Positions 20,119 through 31,300 of a stretch of 64,000 nucleotides of DNA are shown here, in pieces (positions within the stretch are counted from its first letter, which is position 1; each line of letters starts with the position of its first letter). A program made the translations under genes and the position numbers. Source of the DNA: Mesostigma viride (lineage: Eukaryota; Streptophyta; Mesostigmatophyceae; Mesostigmatales; Mesostigmataceae); NCBI GenBank assembly GCA_009746045.1, contig RPFO01000299.1, positions 1,814,807 through 1,878,806 on the forward strand, written 5' to 3'. Under the pieces are notes generated by a model. That model was not told where the DNA came from and ran no database searches. It was given only the letters and a program-made list of their open reading frames with translations.

Positions 20119-23100
20119 CCCGTGTTTTTTTAGTTAGAACGCGATATATCGCGTTGTAAGCTTTTTTTTAGAACGCGAATAGCACCCAAGGAAATTTTTT
20201 TTCATGGTCATGTATATACTTTCCTGAAAGCCCATAAATTAATCAAAGTTTTTTTTGAGCTACGTTCAGACCTACAACATGCTAATTCATTAGAGAGATA
20301 CACTGGTTTCAGATGGGTTTCCGTCGTGGTCGTAACACTGTCATGGCTGTGTTTGTCGCGCGCCGGTTGATGGAGGAGGTGCGTCGCCTTCCCCCTGACA
20401 GTTTGCCGCTGGTCTTCATTTTTGTTGACTATATCAAGGCCTTTGACACGGTCCTCTGGGAGGCTCTTTGGGCCATCCTAGCTCTGGATCGAGTGCCACC
20501 TGCGTTTATTGCTGCCATTCGCCGACTGTATGAGGGCTCACAACAGGCAGTAGTGCGGACTGCGGAAGGCACCACCCCACCATTCCCCCTTCACCACGGG
20601 GTGTGGCAAGGTTGTGTCCTGTCTCCATACCTGTTCATTATTGTCGTGGATCACGTCATGCGCCAGGCACGTGCGGGCTTTACTGCTCTTAAGGGGTTCG
20701 AGCCAGGCTTGGACATCCTTAACGAGAAAGAGCACGGCGGGGTTGAACCTGGCTACCGCCTGGCCGACCTGATTTATGCGGATGACACCACCCTCATCGC
20801 GCGCCCCGAGCACATTCAGACCTGGCTGGACTGTCTGGGCCTGGAGGCGAGGGCGGTGGGGTTGGAGATTAGTGTCAAAACTGAGGCGATGGTGATTGGG
20901 GCCTCCAGTCGCCCACCGCTGCCGCGCCTGCTCGACGGGACGACGGTCCCGTTCCGCGATCGCTTCAAACTGTTAGGGAGCTGGCCCCTGACACCGCCGA
21001 GGATGTGAACACCCGCATTGGCCTGGCCTGGGCTAGGCTCCGTTCGCTCAACACCTACTGGCGCTCCAAGGGCCTGGGCGAGCACCGCAAGCGCATGCTC
21101 TTCAAGGTCCTCGTCCTCACGGTCGGCTCACGTATGGCGCCGAGGCGTGGACACTCACCCCCACACTGGCATCTAGGCTAGACGGCACGGTTTACAGGAT
21201 GCTCCGACAGGTCCTGAACGTAGGGTTTTCCAAGCGCCCGTCATCAGAGTCTTTGTATCAGGGCATGCCTCCAAATTTGGGACGAGATTAGACAGCGTAG
21301 GATAGCATTTGTAGGACACCTTGCTCGCACCAGCCAGGTCGACACCGCCCTTGGTCTGGCAGGCCCCCAGGGCGGCACATAATTCTGACCTGGCCTGGCG
21401 CCAAGGGCATTCCCAAAAGGGTAGGGAAACATGCCACGAACTACGTCCAGATGTTGCTGGATGACCTACTGGTCCCAGCCCAGTTTGAATACCGCATCCA
21501 CTCTCTCTCCCTTCTTTGGACTGCCATGTAGAACAAGACGCGGTGGAAGAAGATTGTCAAGGCTCACACGCCCGACCCTGTGGGCAAGCCACCTCCCCCC
21601 AAGAGGAGGCGTTTTGATGAGTAGGGTAGTTAGGATTTTTCTAGACTAGCTAGATTAGCGTTAGGTTAGTCCGATTACGCGGCTTTCTCCACTCCACCAC
21701 CCATCAAGGAATATGTGCTACATGATCTCCCAACGGAGGCATGTTATAATTTAATTTGATTTTTAATACACTGGTTTGAATACAGGGGGGTCTGACCATG
21801 ACCGCAATTTGTTGACCCTAGGTCACAAGTCATGTGCTTATTCACAAATGGTTCATGAAAAAAATCTGGCTTCTTGCACGAGCTATGGGCAACATATGCA
21901 GGCTTTGTGGAACAAAACTCAGGCCCATGTTGGGCCACTGGAGCTATTTTTCATTAGCATCACAATTACAACGCAGTACAACGCAGTGGGAAAAATGAGA
22001 GCCCTTCACAACATGACGCAACGACACGAGCCCCATAAACGGGGCCATAGTGAGCTTGGAGGGTCAAAACGTTGAAAATAGGTGTTGTATAAGTTATACA
22101 GCATCAAACATGCATCAAACATCATGACTGGATGACCTAATATGACTGAATCAGGCAGCCATAGCCAAAGCATCATCCACTCTCACAACGTGTTGAGCAC
22201 ATGCCTCGTGGGAACGGAGGTGCTGGGTTTTCATTCCATAACGCGTGCAATACTGAAAGAAAGAGGCGTGTGTAATGCAAGGCTTGGATAGGTTGAGTGA
22301 TCCATGAGCTTACATGCAGGCAAAGATGACGCTGGAATGCATGCTAGCACATGGTGGCAAGATGCTAACATCACATGATCAATACACCATAATTATGGGC
22401 ACCAAGCTGATCTTCTTGCACAATCAACGCAGTATAAACCATCAACATCCAATCCTCACGCTTTATGCACGGCTTGACGACGTATACAGCACCTAAATAC
22501 TGCACAACTGCAACCTGCTATGGCTGACATGCAAGCAACGTCGAGTAGGATGGCGGTCTTAGAGAGGCTGGGCAGAGGTCGGTAGAAATATAAGTGGAAA
22601 ACTGGCAGAAACTAGGTAGAAACACGATATACTTACGCCTGCAAGCACTATTGAGCCGGTGGCAGAGGCCATTTCCAGGAAAATACAGCATACCGTAGCA
22701 ATAGCCACGGTCACGCCTTACGCTATTTGCAGGCACCATCATGCCCGGAGCTACCCAATAAAAGTCTGCACAAATCTCGGTTTAGCGGAGAGTCCGGGCG
22801 TTCGGAATGAATAAACATGTGTTAAGAAGTCGAAACACCATGGAAATACCAAGCATGGTGCCGCAGCAGACCCGAGTCTTGACGTCATAATATGTGTGCC
22901 GGTTTCCAGGGTTTCCGCATGAAAGTTGGGTGAGAAACTGGAAAAAACTACGTTTCCTTTGCCCCAGTACCTCAACAAACTCGTAGAAACCTAATTATCA
23001 ACCTTTGAACGCATCATCATGGTCGTGCCACCCAACAGCCACTGAAAATCGCGCGAAAACTGGCGAGATCTACCTGCCGCCATCGCCGTCGTCTTCACCT

Positions 23101-23334
23101 TCGTCCCGCGACAATGCCTGATTTCAGTGGTTCATATTTGTTTGCAGCTGTCACAAAAAAAATACCAAAAATACCAGGATTTTTTCTTGAATTCTATGAG
23201 ATGTTTCTGACCTATGTTGAAAGTTTCAGACCAAAAATCGCATGTTTAATATGTTTGCCACGTGTCAGATTACAACGCAATACATCGCGTTCTAACCCTA
23301 CAACGCGATGTATCGCGTTGTAAAAAAACACGGG
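20119..23334. mobile_element. non-autonomous piggyBac-like TTAA element, copy 1 (split by LINE-A)
   Basis: Flanked by TTAA at 20115-20118 and 23335-23338. The ends are inverted: CCCGTGTTTTTTT at the left and AAAAAAACACGGG at the right. TTAA targets and CCC-starting ends are the signature of piggyBac elements. Inside each end lies a palindrome: AACGCGATATATCGCGTT at the left (perfect, 18 bp), and two AACGCGAT-type units at the right. Without the 1.47-kb LINE-A insertion and its TSD copy the element is about 1.75 kb, close to copy 2 (1737 bp). No transposase is encoded; small ORFs shared by both copies differ by indels. Confidence 0.78.
20310..21765 (+). pseudogene. LINE-A: 5'-truncated non-LTR retrotransposon, RT to 3' end
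   Basis: Inserted in the TTAA element with the 12-bp TSD ATACACTGGTTT (20298-20309, 21766-21777); the empty site is seen in copy 2 near 61009. It starts inside the RT domain (QMGFRRGRNTVMAVF). It carries RT motif A (VFIFVDYIKAFD), the GVWQGCVLSP motif and the catalytic YADDTTL. A frameshift near 21000 breaks it; further frames carry the C-terminal region up to a stop near 21624. The 3' end has an AATTT-rich tail. Confidence 0.85.
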
Positions 23335-23372
23335 TTAATGAATTAATTAATTAATTGAGTGTTTCATATACA

Positions 23373-23433
23373 GGATTAAAAGCACTCCCGGCCGGTGCTT
23401 CGTGACTCCCCAACGGGAGTGCTCACGAGTTCA
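23373..23433 (+). mobile_element. distal 3' end of LINE-E copy 3
   Basis: The segment aggattaaaagcactcc through gagtgctcacgagtt matches 5030-5085 and the inverse of 17945-18000. It shows where the original element ended before the nested insertions separated it from 19664. Confidence 0.65.
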
Positions 23434-23770
23434 ACTAATTAATTTTATATGGGATTTGAATGGTATAGCCATGGGGAGTACTTTATGACAGTGCTGGACG
23501 GAATTCCCGGCAGGGAAGCGGAGTTTACATCTCACGTTACAGTACATGGAAAAGGGCGCGGGTATAACACGACGTCGTGAAATGACTCGTGACAACAAGG
23601 GAAACGAGGAGTTTGGCGCCACGTCAGCCGTACGTAACGTTGTTTGCACCGTTGTCCAGATATCTGCATCCGCGGCGTTCGTGGGCTGTTTTGAAACCCA
23701 GTCGATGAGATTTGACGAACAAGTGGAGTATATCATTGATCCATTTTCAACTGTTACGGCCCTAACCCAT
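23434..23770. other. unique spacer, no supported gene
   Basis: Opposed ORFs of 75 and 101 aa overlap here without recognisable motifs. The last 11 bp (CCCTAACCCAT, 23760-23770) are the TSD of LINE-B. Confidence 0.35.
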
Positions 23771-26385
23771 TAAAAAATTAAATTAAATTAAATTATAACA
23801 TGTCCCCGTTGGGAGATCATGTAGCACATATTCCAGGTTGGATGGGTGGTGTGGCCGAGGAAGCCGCGTAATCGAACTAACCTAACTCTAAGCTATATAT
23901 CTAGTCTAGAAAAGCCTATCTACGCTACTAATCAAAACGGCTCCTCCTTTTGGGGGGAGGCGGCTTGCCCACAGGGGCTGGCGTGTGCGCCTTGACAATC
24001 TTCTTCCACCGCGTCTTGTCCTGCATGGCAGTCCAAAGACGGGAGAGAGAGTGGATGCGGTACTCAAACTGGGCTGGGACCACTAGGTCGTCCAGCAACA
24101 TCTGGGTATAGTTCATGGCATGTTTCCCTACCTTTTTAGGAATGTTCTTGGGGCCAGGCCAGGTCATAATATGCCGCCCCGGTTGGCCAAGCCGCTGGGA
24201 CCGGCCAGACCAAGGGCGGTGTCGACCTGGCTGGTGCGAGCAAGATGTCCTACAAATGCTATCCTACGCTGCCTAATCTCGTCCTAAATACGAGGCATAC
24301 CGTGATACAAAGACTCTAATGACCTACGCTGAGAAAACCCGACATTCAGGACCTGTCGGAGCATCCGGGTTACCGTGCCGTCTAGCTTGGCTGCCAGTGT
24401 TGCCGTGAGTGTCCATGCCTCGGCGCCATACGTGAGCACCGTGAGGACGAGGACCTTGAAGAGCATGCGCTTGCGGTGCTCGCCCAGGCCCTTGGAGCGC
24501 CAGTAGGTGTTGAGCGAACGGAGCTTGGCCCAGGAAAGGCCGATGCGGGTGTCCACATCGTCGGCAATGTCAGGAAGCCAACTCCCCAACAGCTTGAAGC
24601 GGTCGCGGAATGGGACCTCTGTCCCGTCAAGCAGGCGCGGCAGCGGTGCATGGACGACTGGAGGCCCCAATCACCATCGCCTCAGTTTTGACACTAATCT
24701 CCAATCCCACTGCCCTCGCCTCCACTGAGGCCCAGACAGTCCAGCCAGGTCTGAATGTGCTCGGGGCGCGCGATGAGGGTGGTGTCGTCCGCATAAATCA
24801 GGTCAGCCAGGCGGTAACCCGTGCTAACCCCGCCGTGCCCACACGCGTTAAGGATGTCCAAGCCTGGCTCGAACCCCTTAAGAGCAGTGAAGCGCGCACG
24901 TGCCTGGCGCATGACGTGGTCCACGACAATAATGAACAGGTATGGAGACAGGACACAACCTTGCCACACCCCGTGGTGAAGGGGGAATGGTGGGGTGGTG
25001 CCTTCCGCAGTCCGCACTACTGCCTGTGAGCCCTCATACAGTCGGCGAATGGCAGCAATAAACGCTGGTGGCACTCGGTCCAGAGCTAGGATGGCCCAAA
25101 GAGCTTCCCAGAGGACCGTGTCAAAGGCCTTGATATAGTCAACAAAAATGAAGACCAGCGGCAAACTGTCAGGGGGAAGGCGACGCACCTCCTCCATCAA
25201 CCGGCGCGCGACAAACACAGCCATGACAGTGTTACGACCACGACGAAAACCCATCTGAGACTCACCCAGGTGTGGGTCCAGCGCGGCGCGGAGCCTGTGC
25301 AGCATCATGCGCATGAAGACCTTCAGCGCGGCGCTCTGGAGGCAGACACCCCGGTAGTTACCGGGGTCAGCAGCAGAGCCCTTCTTGTACAGCATGACGC
25401 GGATGGCCGTCTGCCACTCAGCTAGCAGGCGGAGGCTCGTCAGAGAGCAGGACACGGTTACAGAACGCCAGCAGAAGATCCCTAACCGCTAGGTCAGGGG
25501 TCTTCAGCAGCTCAGCAGAAAGGTGGTCGGCACCGACCGCCGCATCGTACCGTAGGCGAGCAAGGGCGCCGTCCAATTCCTTCAAAGTGAAGGGGTGGAC
25601 GACGCCGTCAGTGGCAAGGCAGCCCTCCTGCTTAAGGCGGGGACTTGGTACCTAGTCCGCGGCCGAGGAAGGGGGCGCTGGCGGCGGCGGGGGTCCGGCA
25701 ACCCCAAGGCGGGCGGCCGTCTCGGGGTGAAGCGGCGGGGGGGGGGCGCGAGCCCCACCGGTCAAGGAAACATTGTGGGCCAACCAGCGGTCAAGGCTTA
25801 CCGGCGCCGTGCCGTCCCCCGTGTGCTCCACCGGGGTGCGCTGCTGCCGGCCACCGAGCCGGTCAAGGTGGTACCACATGTCCTTGCCCTGGTTGCGAGC
25901 TTGGCAGGCCTTGGCATCGGCGATGCACTGGGCCACCTCCGCATCCTGAGCGTGCTCGTAGGCCTCCACGAGGGCGGCCTTGAGCACCGGTTGCTGCAGC
26001 GGGTCCCGGTTACGCTTGAGGCGGTGCCGGGCGGCCAAGACCTTGGGGTCCTGGCGGTAGAGTGGGCCGGGGCGGCGGCGGGGCATGACCGGCAGGTGCC
26101 GGGCCGCCAGCAACGGGGCACGGGCCGCAAAGCCCGCAAAAATGGCGGCGTTGGGGGCGCCGTTGTCCAGCTCGTCGACATCCGCCTGGGCGTCCAGGGC
26201 CGACAGGTACTCCCGGCGGCACCAGTTCCGCTCGTGCTCGGCGTCCGTCCAGTCCTCAGGATCTCCCCTGACCGGACGTAGAGCAGACCAGTCAGGGCGG
26301 ACCACGGGGGCGCGGCGCGCGGGGACGTGGAACCGGAGCCGAATGGTCGCGCGCACCAACCGGTGGTCAGAGCACACCGGTTGCA
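23771..26385 (-). pseudogene. LINE-B: endonuclease end, RT and C-terminus, minus strand, frame-broken
   Basis: Bounded by the 11-bp TSD CCCTAACCCAT (23760-23770, 26386-26396). On the minus strand it begins in the last strand of an APE-type endonuclease (CSDHRLVRATIRLR). A linker follows, then the RT (25455-24694) with GVCLQSAALKVF, VFIFVDYIKAFD, GVWQGCVLSP and YADDTTL. The C-terminal region (24670-23928) includes LAAKLDGTVTRMLRQ. At least three frame changes (near 25600, 24690 and 24250) make it non-functional. The 3' tail is repeated AATTT. Nearly the same protein as LINE-A and C. Confidence 0.87.
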
Positions 26386-26815
26386 CCCTAACCCATGTTT
26401 GGGCGTAACAATTCCTAAAATAAATTAGTTTGGTCAGTCGAAAGTCATTTTGATATTGTTTGAGACTTTCGATAGTTATTACGTTAGATTCGGGGACTTG
26501 GCCGAGTTATTCCATCAGCCGGCCCAGGTACCCGTGGCTTTGCTTTCGGTTTGGTGTGTTACTGGTCTGTACCCGGGACTGCCAGGTACCGGGTGACAGA
26601 CTGGCGGATACTATGTACATCTAAGGCTGATATTAATTGCAGCGCTAGAGGTTCAGCCCCCGGCCGACCCGCTGGCATGCACGCCGTCTTGGACAAATGT
26701 CGTAGGTGACAATGGCTTCCTATCTTTGGTTTGGAATAAAATCGACTTGAGTAAAACTCGTCTGCCGAACCAGGGGTCAAATCTGGGCTGCACTAACGCC
26801 CGTCATGCATTCCAT
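26386..26815. other. unique spacer between LINE-B and LINE-C
   Basis: No ORF of convincing composition. It contains the LINE-B TSD copy at its left and the LINE-C TSD copy TGCATTCCAT (26806-26815) at its right. Confidence 0.4.
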
Positions 26816-27570
26816 TAAAAAATTATAACATGCCTCCGTGGGGAGGTCATGTAGCACATATTTCATGATGGATGGGGTGGAGGAAGCCGCGTGATTGAAC
26901 TATCCTAACTCTATCTAGAAAATCCTAACTACACTACTCATCAAAACGGCTCCTCCGCTTGGGGGGAGGTGGCTTGCCCACAGGGTCGGGCGTGTGCGCC
27001 TTGACAATCTTCTTCCACCGCGTCTTGTCCTGCATGGCAGTCCAAAGACGGGAGAGAGAGTGGATGCGGTGCTCAAACTGGGCTGGGACCACTAGGTCGT
27101 CCAGCAACATCTGAACGTAGTTGGTGACAGGTTTCCCTACCCTTTTGGGAATGTCCTTGGGGCCAGGCCAGGTCAGAATGTGCCGCCCTGGCTGTCCAAG
27201 CCGCTGGGGGCCGGCCAGACCAAGGGTGGTGTCGACCTGGCTGGTGCGGGCAAGGTGTCCTACAAATGCTATCCTACGCTGCCTAATCTCGTCCGAAACA
27301 CGAGGCATGCCATGATACAGAGACTCTGATGACGGACGCTCGGAAAAACCTACATTAAGGACCTGCCGGAGCATCCTGTAAACTGTGCCGTCGAGCCGAG
27401 CTGCCAGTTTGGGTGGGAGGGTCCACGCCTCGGCGCCATACGTGAGCACCGTGAGGACGAGGACCTTGAAGAGCATGCGCTTGCGGTGCCCGTCCAGGCC
27501 CTTCGAGCGCCAGTAGGGTGTGAGCGAACGGAGCTTGGCCCAGGCAAGGCCGATGCGGGTGTCCACATCG
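26816..27570 (-). pseudogene. LINE-C: 755-bp 3' fragment of the same LINE, minus strand
   Basis: Bounded by the 10-bp TSD TGCATTCCAT (26806-26815, 27571-27580). The single open frame (to the stop at 26934) encodes only the region after the RT: TRIGLAWAKLRSL, TYGAEAWTL, RQRRIAFVGHLART and a C-terminus ending KRRSRFDE. This region is intact, unlike in LINE-A and B. The tail is a short ATTTTTA. Confidence 0.85.
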
Positions 27571-27580
27571 TGCATTCCAT

Positions 27581-28324
27581 GTATATGCATAATTTATCTA
27601 GTTGTGAATTTAGGGCCTAGCTAGTAATTCCGCGTACTAGCTAGAATTCAGGGCTACATTCCCATAGTCCGGGCGGATAGCAGATTCCGAGTTTATTCAG
27701 GCGTAACCCACGCTAGACCAGGGTCTTTCGGAGCCGCTGGTGCGGCTCGTAACATCAACACGTCGAATACTAAACAAAGATCGTCTGCATGATGCATGCC
27801 AGTGTTGCAACCCTAGCTGCACTAGCCAAAGGGGATATAATAAACCTCACACGGCATCGGAGCTGTCTTTTACAGTAATGGCAGACGAGGCGGTAGTGAG
27901 GCAGCAATCCTCAGGGGCAACCAGCTTTCCTGATTGCTACATGACCTAAGTTTTGGGGTCTTTAAATTACTCCTCTCAGACAACTACTCTGGTCCTTCTA
28001 CGACACTGGAACGTCATGTGGAATATCTGTCCCACTTAATCAGTAGCATGGCCTCTCAGGAGGCGCGAACCCCACAGATATCAGAGAGACAACCAGCGCA
28101 GGCCAGAAATCTGGAATCAACATATCCCATGTGCACTTCATATCCCACAGACATGTTGATCAATCCCTATTGTGGGCCCGGATTCAACGAATTAACTGTT
28201 CAAGCGCTGGGGATCATACCTGCCAACATAGCAGTCTAGCCTCAGAGCTCTGGATAGGGCTCTGGTCGCAGAACTCGACGAATTTACCAAGGAAAGAAAC
28301 TTGCACGTCGGCCAAAGGTAATTC
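27581..28324. other. non-coding spacer downstream of the racemase gene
   Basis: No supported gene. Short ORFs (69, 101 and 65 aa) have no motif. ATGGCAGACGAGGC at 27878 weakly resembles the LINE-E start word. Confidence 0.35.
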
Positions 28325-31300
28325 CTAGGTTTGCTTTCGGTAAGCATCCCACAGGGGAGCCAAATCAATGTTGCCGCCGCAGAGCACAACGCCCACGTTG
28401 GAGCATGACTGCCAGCTAGGCAGCGATGCCAGACCGCCGCGCCGCTTGGCGGCTAGTACAGCAGCCAGGCCCACCGCGCCGCTGGGCTCCACCACCAGCT
28501 TCATGCGCTCAAAGATGAGCTGCATCGCGTCCACAATCTCACTCTCCGATACAGTGACCACAGCGTCCACCAAGTCGCGCACCACGGGCCTGCATTGTCA
28601 ACGCAAATATGAATAATCTTATCATCAGTGCTACAAGAACAGGAACCACCACAGGAACCACGACAGGAACCTGATGCAGCCATTACTGCACATACCTGCA
28701 ACATTTCCACATGGTTTGGGCACTGTCTCCAACATGGTTTGTGCACCAGTCCCGACACAAGAACATAGATGAAAGAAAAAGACCTGACCATGCGAGACCC
28801 TAGTGCACACCAGGCAGAGGTACACTTAAAGGCGCTCACCAGCAATGTATATGAAGAGCCACAGGCGATCGGGCTGACGTCTGGATACTAGCCTGAGCCC
28901 AGATAGCTGCCATAGTGTTCAACTGGCCATGGGGCCTGGTGTCAGCCTTGCCGCACCATTCACACCCACGACACCTTGCTTGACCACACGCACGCGCACA
29001 CACACACACACACACACACACCACCTTGCCGCACCGGCATCCACATACACAAGCCCTTGCCCGACATATAACACTACCAGCGCACCCACCCATGCTGCGG
29101 CACAACTTGCCAACACTCTGCTGCTTCGTGCATGGCCGCCACCACTGGCCAAAGCCACACTTGGGAACACAGTGTCAGCACGAATATTTTTGAGGGATAC
29201 TGAGCGCGCCATGCAGACCCTCTCTGCTAGGCAGTGCATCCACTCAAGCTGCACCACAACATCTGTTCTATACCCTGCAAGGCAAGCCCACTTCATCCAG
29301 TGGTACCTAAACAGTGGCATACATACATGCATGCATGTGTTGTTGTGATGCCATGGTCCATGGCGCACACAGCCACGAGTGAGCAAGGAGTGCGTAAAGC
29401 AATTTACCAGGTGAGGTCGCCCATGCTGGCGCGCAGGCCATCGGCGATTGTCGCGGGGTGGGTGCAGGGCAGCAGCGTGCCGGCTGACTTGGAGCGTGCC
29501 GCGTCATCCGCCCCTAGCGGCTCCGCAGCGATGACGAGGATGGACGGCTTCAGTGCCTTGGCGGCGATGGTGATACCAGAGATCATGCCGCCACCTGCGA
29601 GGGGTGGGGCCACCAGCGCCACGGAGTGTAGTGGTTGACCGTTTATGCAGCAGCACCACAGCGGAGATTTTTTGCACATTCATTACCCATAGTGGCCATT
29701 ATATGTGTACGCTTAATTATCGTACGAAAGAGTTCTTGGAATTTTTGCTACGTGTACGCAGACTTTTGGGATTCTTTAAAACAGCACATACGTATATTAT
29801 AAGGGTATACACTTGAGGGTCCTCTGCAGGTATACCCTCTGGGTGTCCATAATATGTATATTGGCTACCTGAAGGAGATATCTTGGGTTGTACGATGCCG
29901 GAAGGAGGTTTTTTTTGGGCATGTACGAGGGCCATTCGTACATAATTAAGCGTACTGATATAAGGGCCACTACGGTAGAATGCCGGCTATGGGCAAGAAC
30001 GACCCCGTGAGCACACATTGGAATAGCTCCTTGGAATAGCACCTTGGATTAGCTCATGTTCTAGTTTCGGCTGAGGTCGTGGCAATGAGTGCCGATGCCC
30101 CAGCCTACAGACACAGGAAGCTGTAATTCCAGTTTTTAAACTATAGACGCCGTGGGAGCGGCTAGGGACCATGAGAATTCCTTGCCATTCTCAACTAGAG
30201 AAGACATAAACCTCGCAGCACCGCCCAAGGCGCGGAACATATGCTCCTGTGACGGCTGCTGCCACCTGAAACATGGCTGCAACGGTAAAGACTTTACGGT
30301 TTTATTACTGGGTCACATAACCGATACAGTAAACAGCCCGCTCGAAGTACCACAAATGGCAGCATTCTCCCCACCCTTGCTTGACCATACTTTCCTCCTT
30401 TTTTCTCCTAAATTTGCTCCCAGTGGCTCACCGCTGATGGACACACACCAGACACGCCGTCGCACCGTGCTGCGGTGTCTTGTATTTGTCTTTGGGCTGT
30501 GTGCAGATTTTCTTGGACATTTGGAACCATGGCCTGGCTGACGTAATGACTGACATGACCTACTGCTGGTAGCTCCGTTGAGGGTGGTTCCTCGTGTTTA
30601 AAGGGGAATGGTGAAATTGTTTCCATCGAGGGTGATTCCGCCTGTTCAATGGCAGGAGAGCGATCGCAGCAGTGATTACAACTGGGCACTCCAGGCCGCT
30701 AGGAACACCTACCCTGATCACGCGAGGTTGTTTTAGCTCAACCGTCAAAGTCTCGATGAATGCTAGCCAGCGAAAATTGGTAATGTCCACGGCTACACAT
30801 CTCCACCTCCATTCATTTCCATCATCCTGAACGACTTGACAAACGCGGATAAGATAACAGCAGGCTCAAGCTACCATGGTCCGGATTCTTCCATATTTCT
30901 GGCCTGCGCTCGTTGTCTCTTGGATATCCTCACCACTGATGGGCACCCACATGCCTCACCACTGATGAGCACACAACCAACATAGCCTCACCACTGATGG
31001 GCACCACGATGGCGTCCAGCTGTGGGACCTGCTCCAACAGCTCCAGCGCGATAGTGCCCTGGCCGCTGCACGCGCCGAGGAGCAGGCACGCAGGGGGCCA
31101 CAAGCAGGCACCCAGGGGGGGGCACAAACACGCACACACGGGGGCACAGGCAGGCACGCAGGGGCATCGGGTTGAACACTTATGCAGGCACCCGGATGAA
31201 GGCCAGGACGTACTCTAATGTGGGTTTATCTTGACGGTGGATATAAGATTTATAAGATTTACATGTATGAGATTTATGAGATATATGAGATATACAAGAT

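Noticed and set aside
28919-29386. 155-aa minus ORF and other ORFs inside racemase introns
   Set aside because: They lie between exons with verified phase and cover a CA microsatellite.
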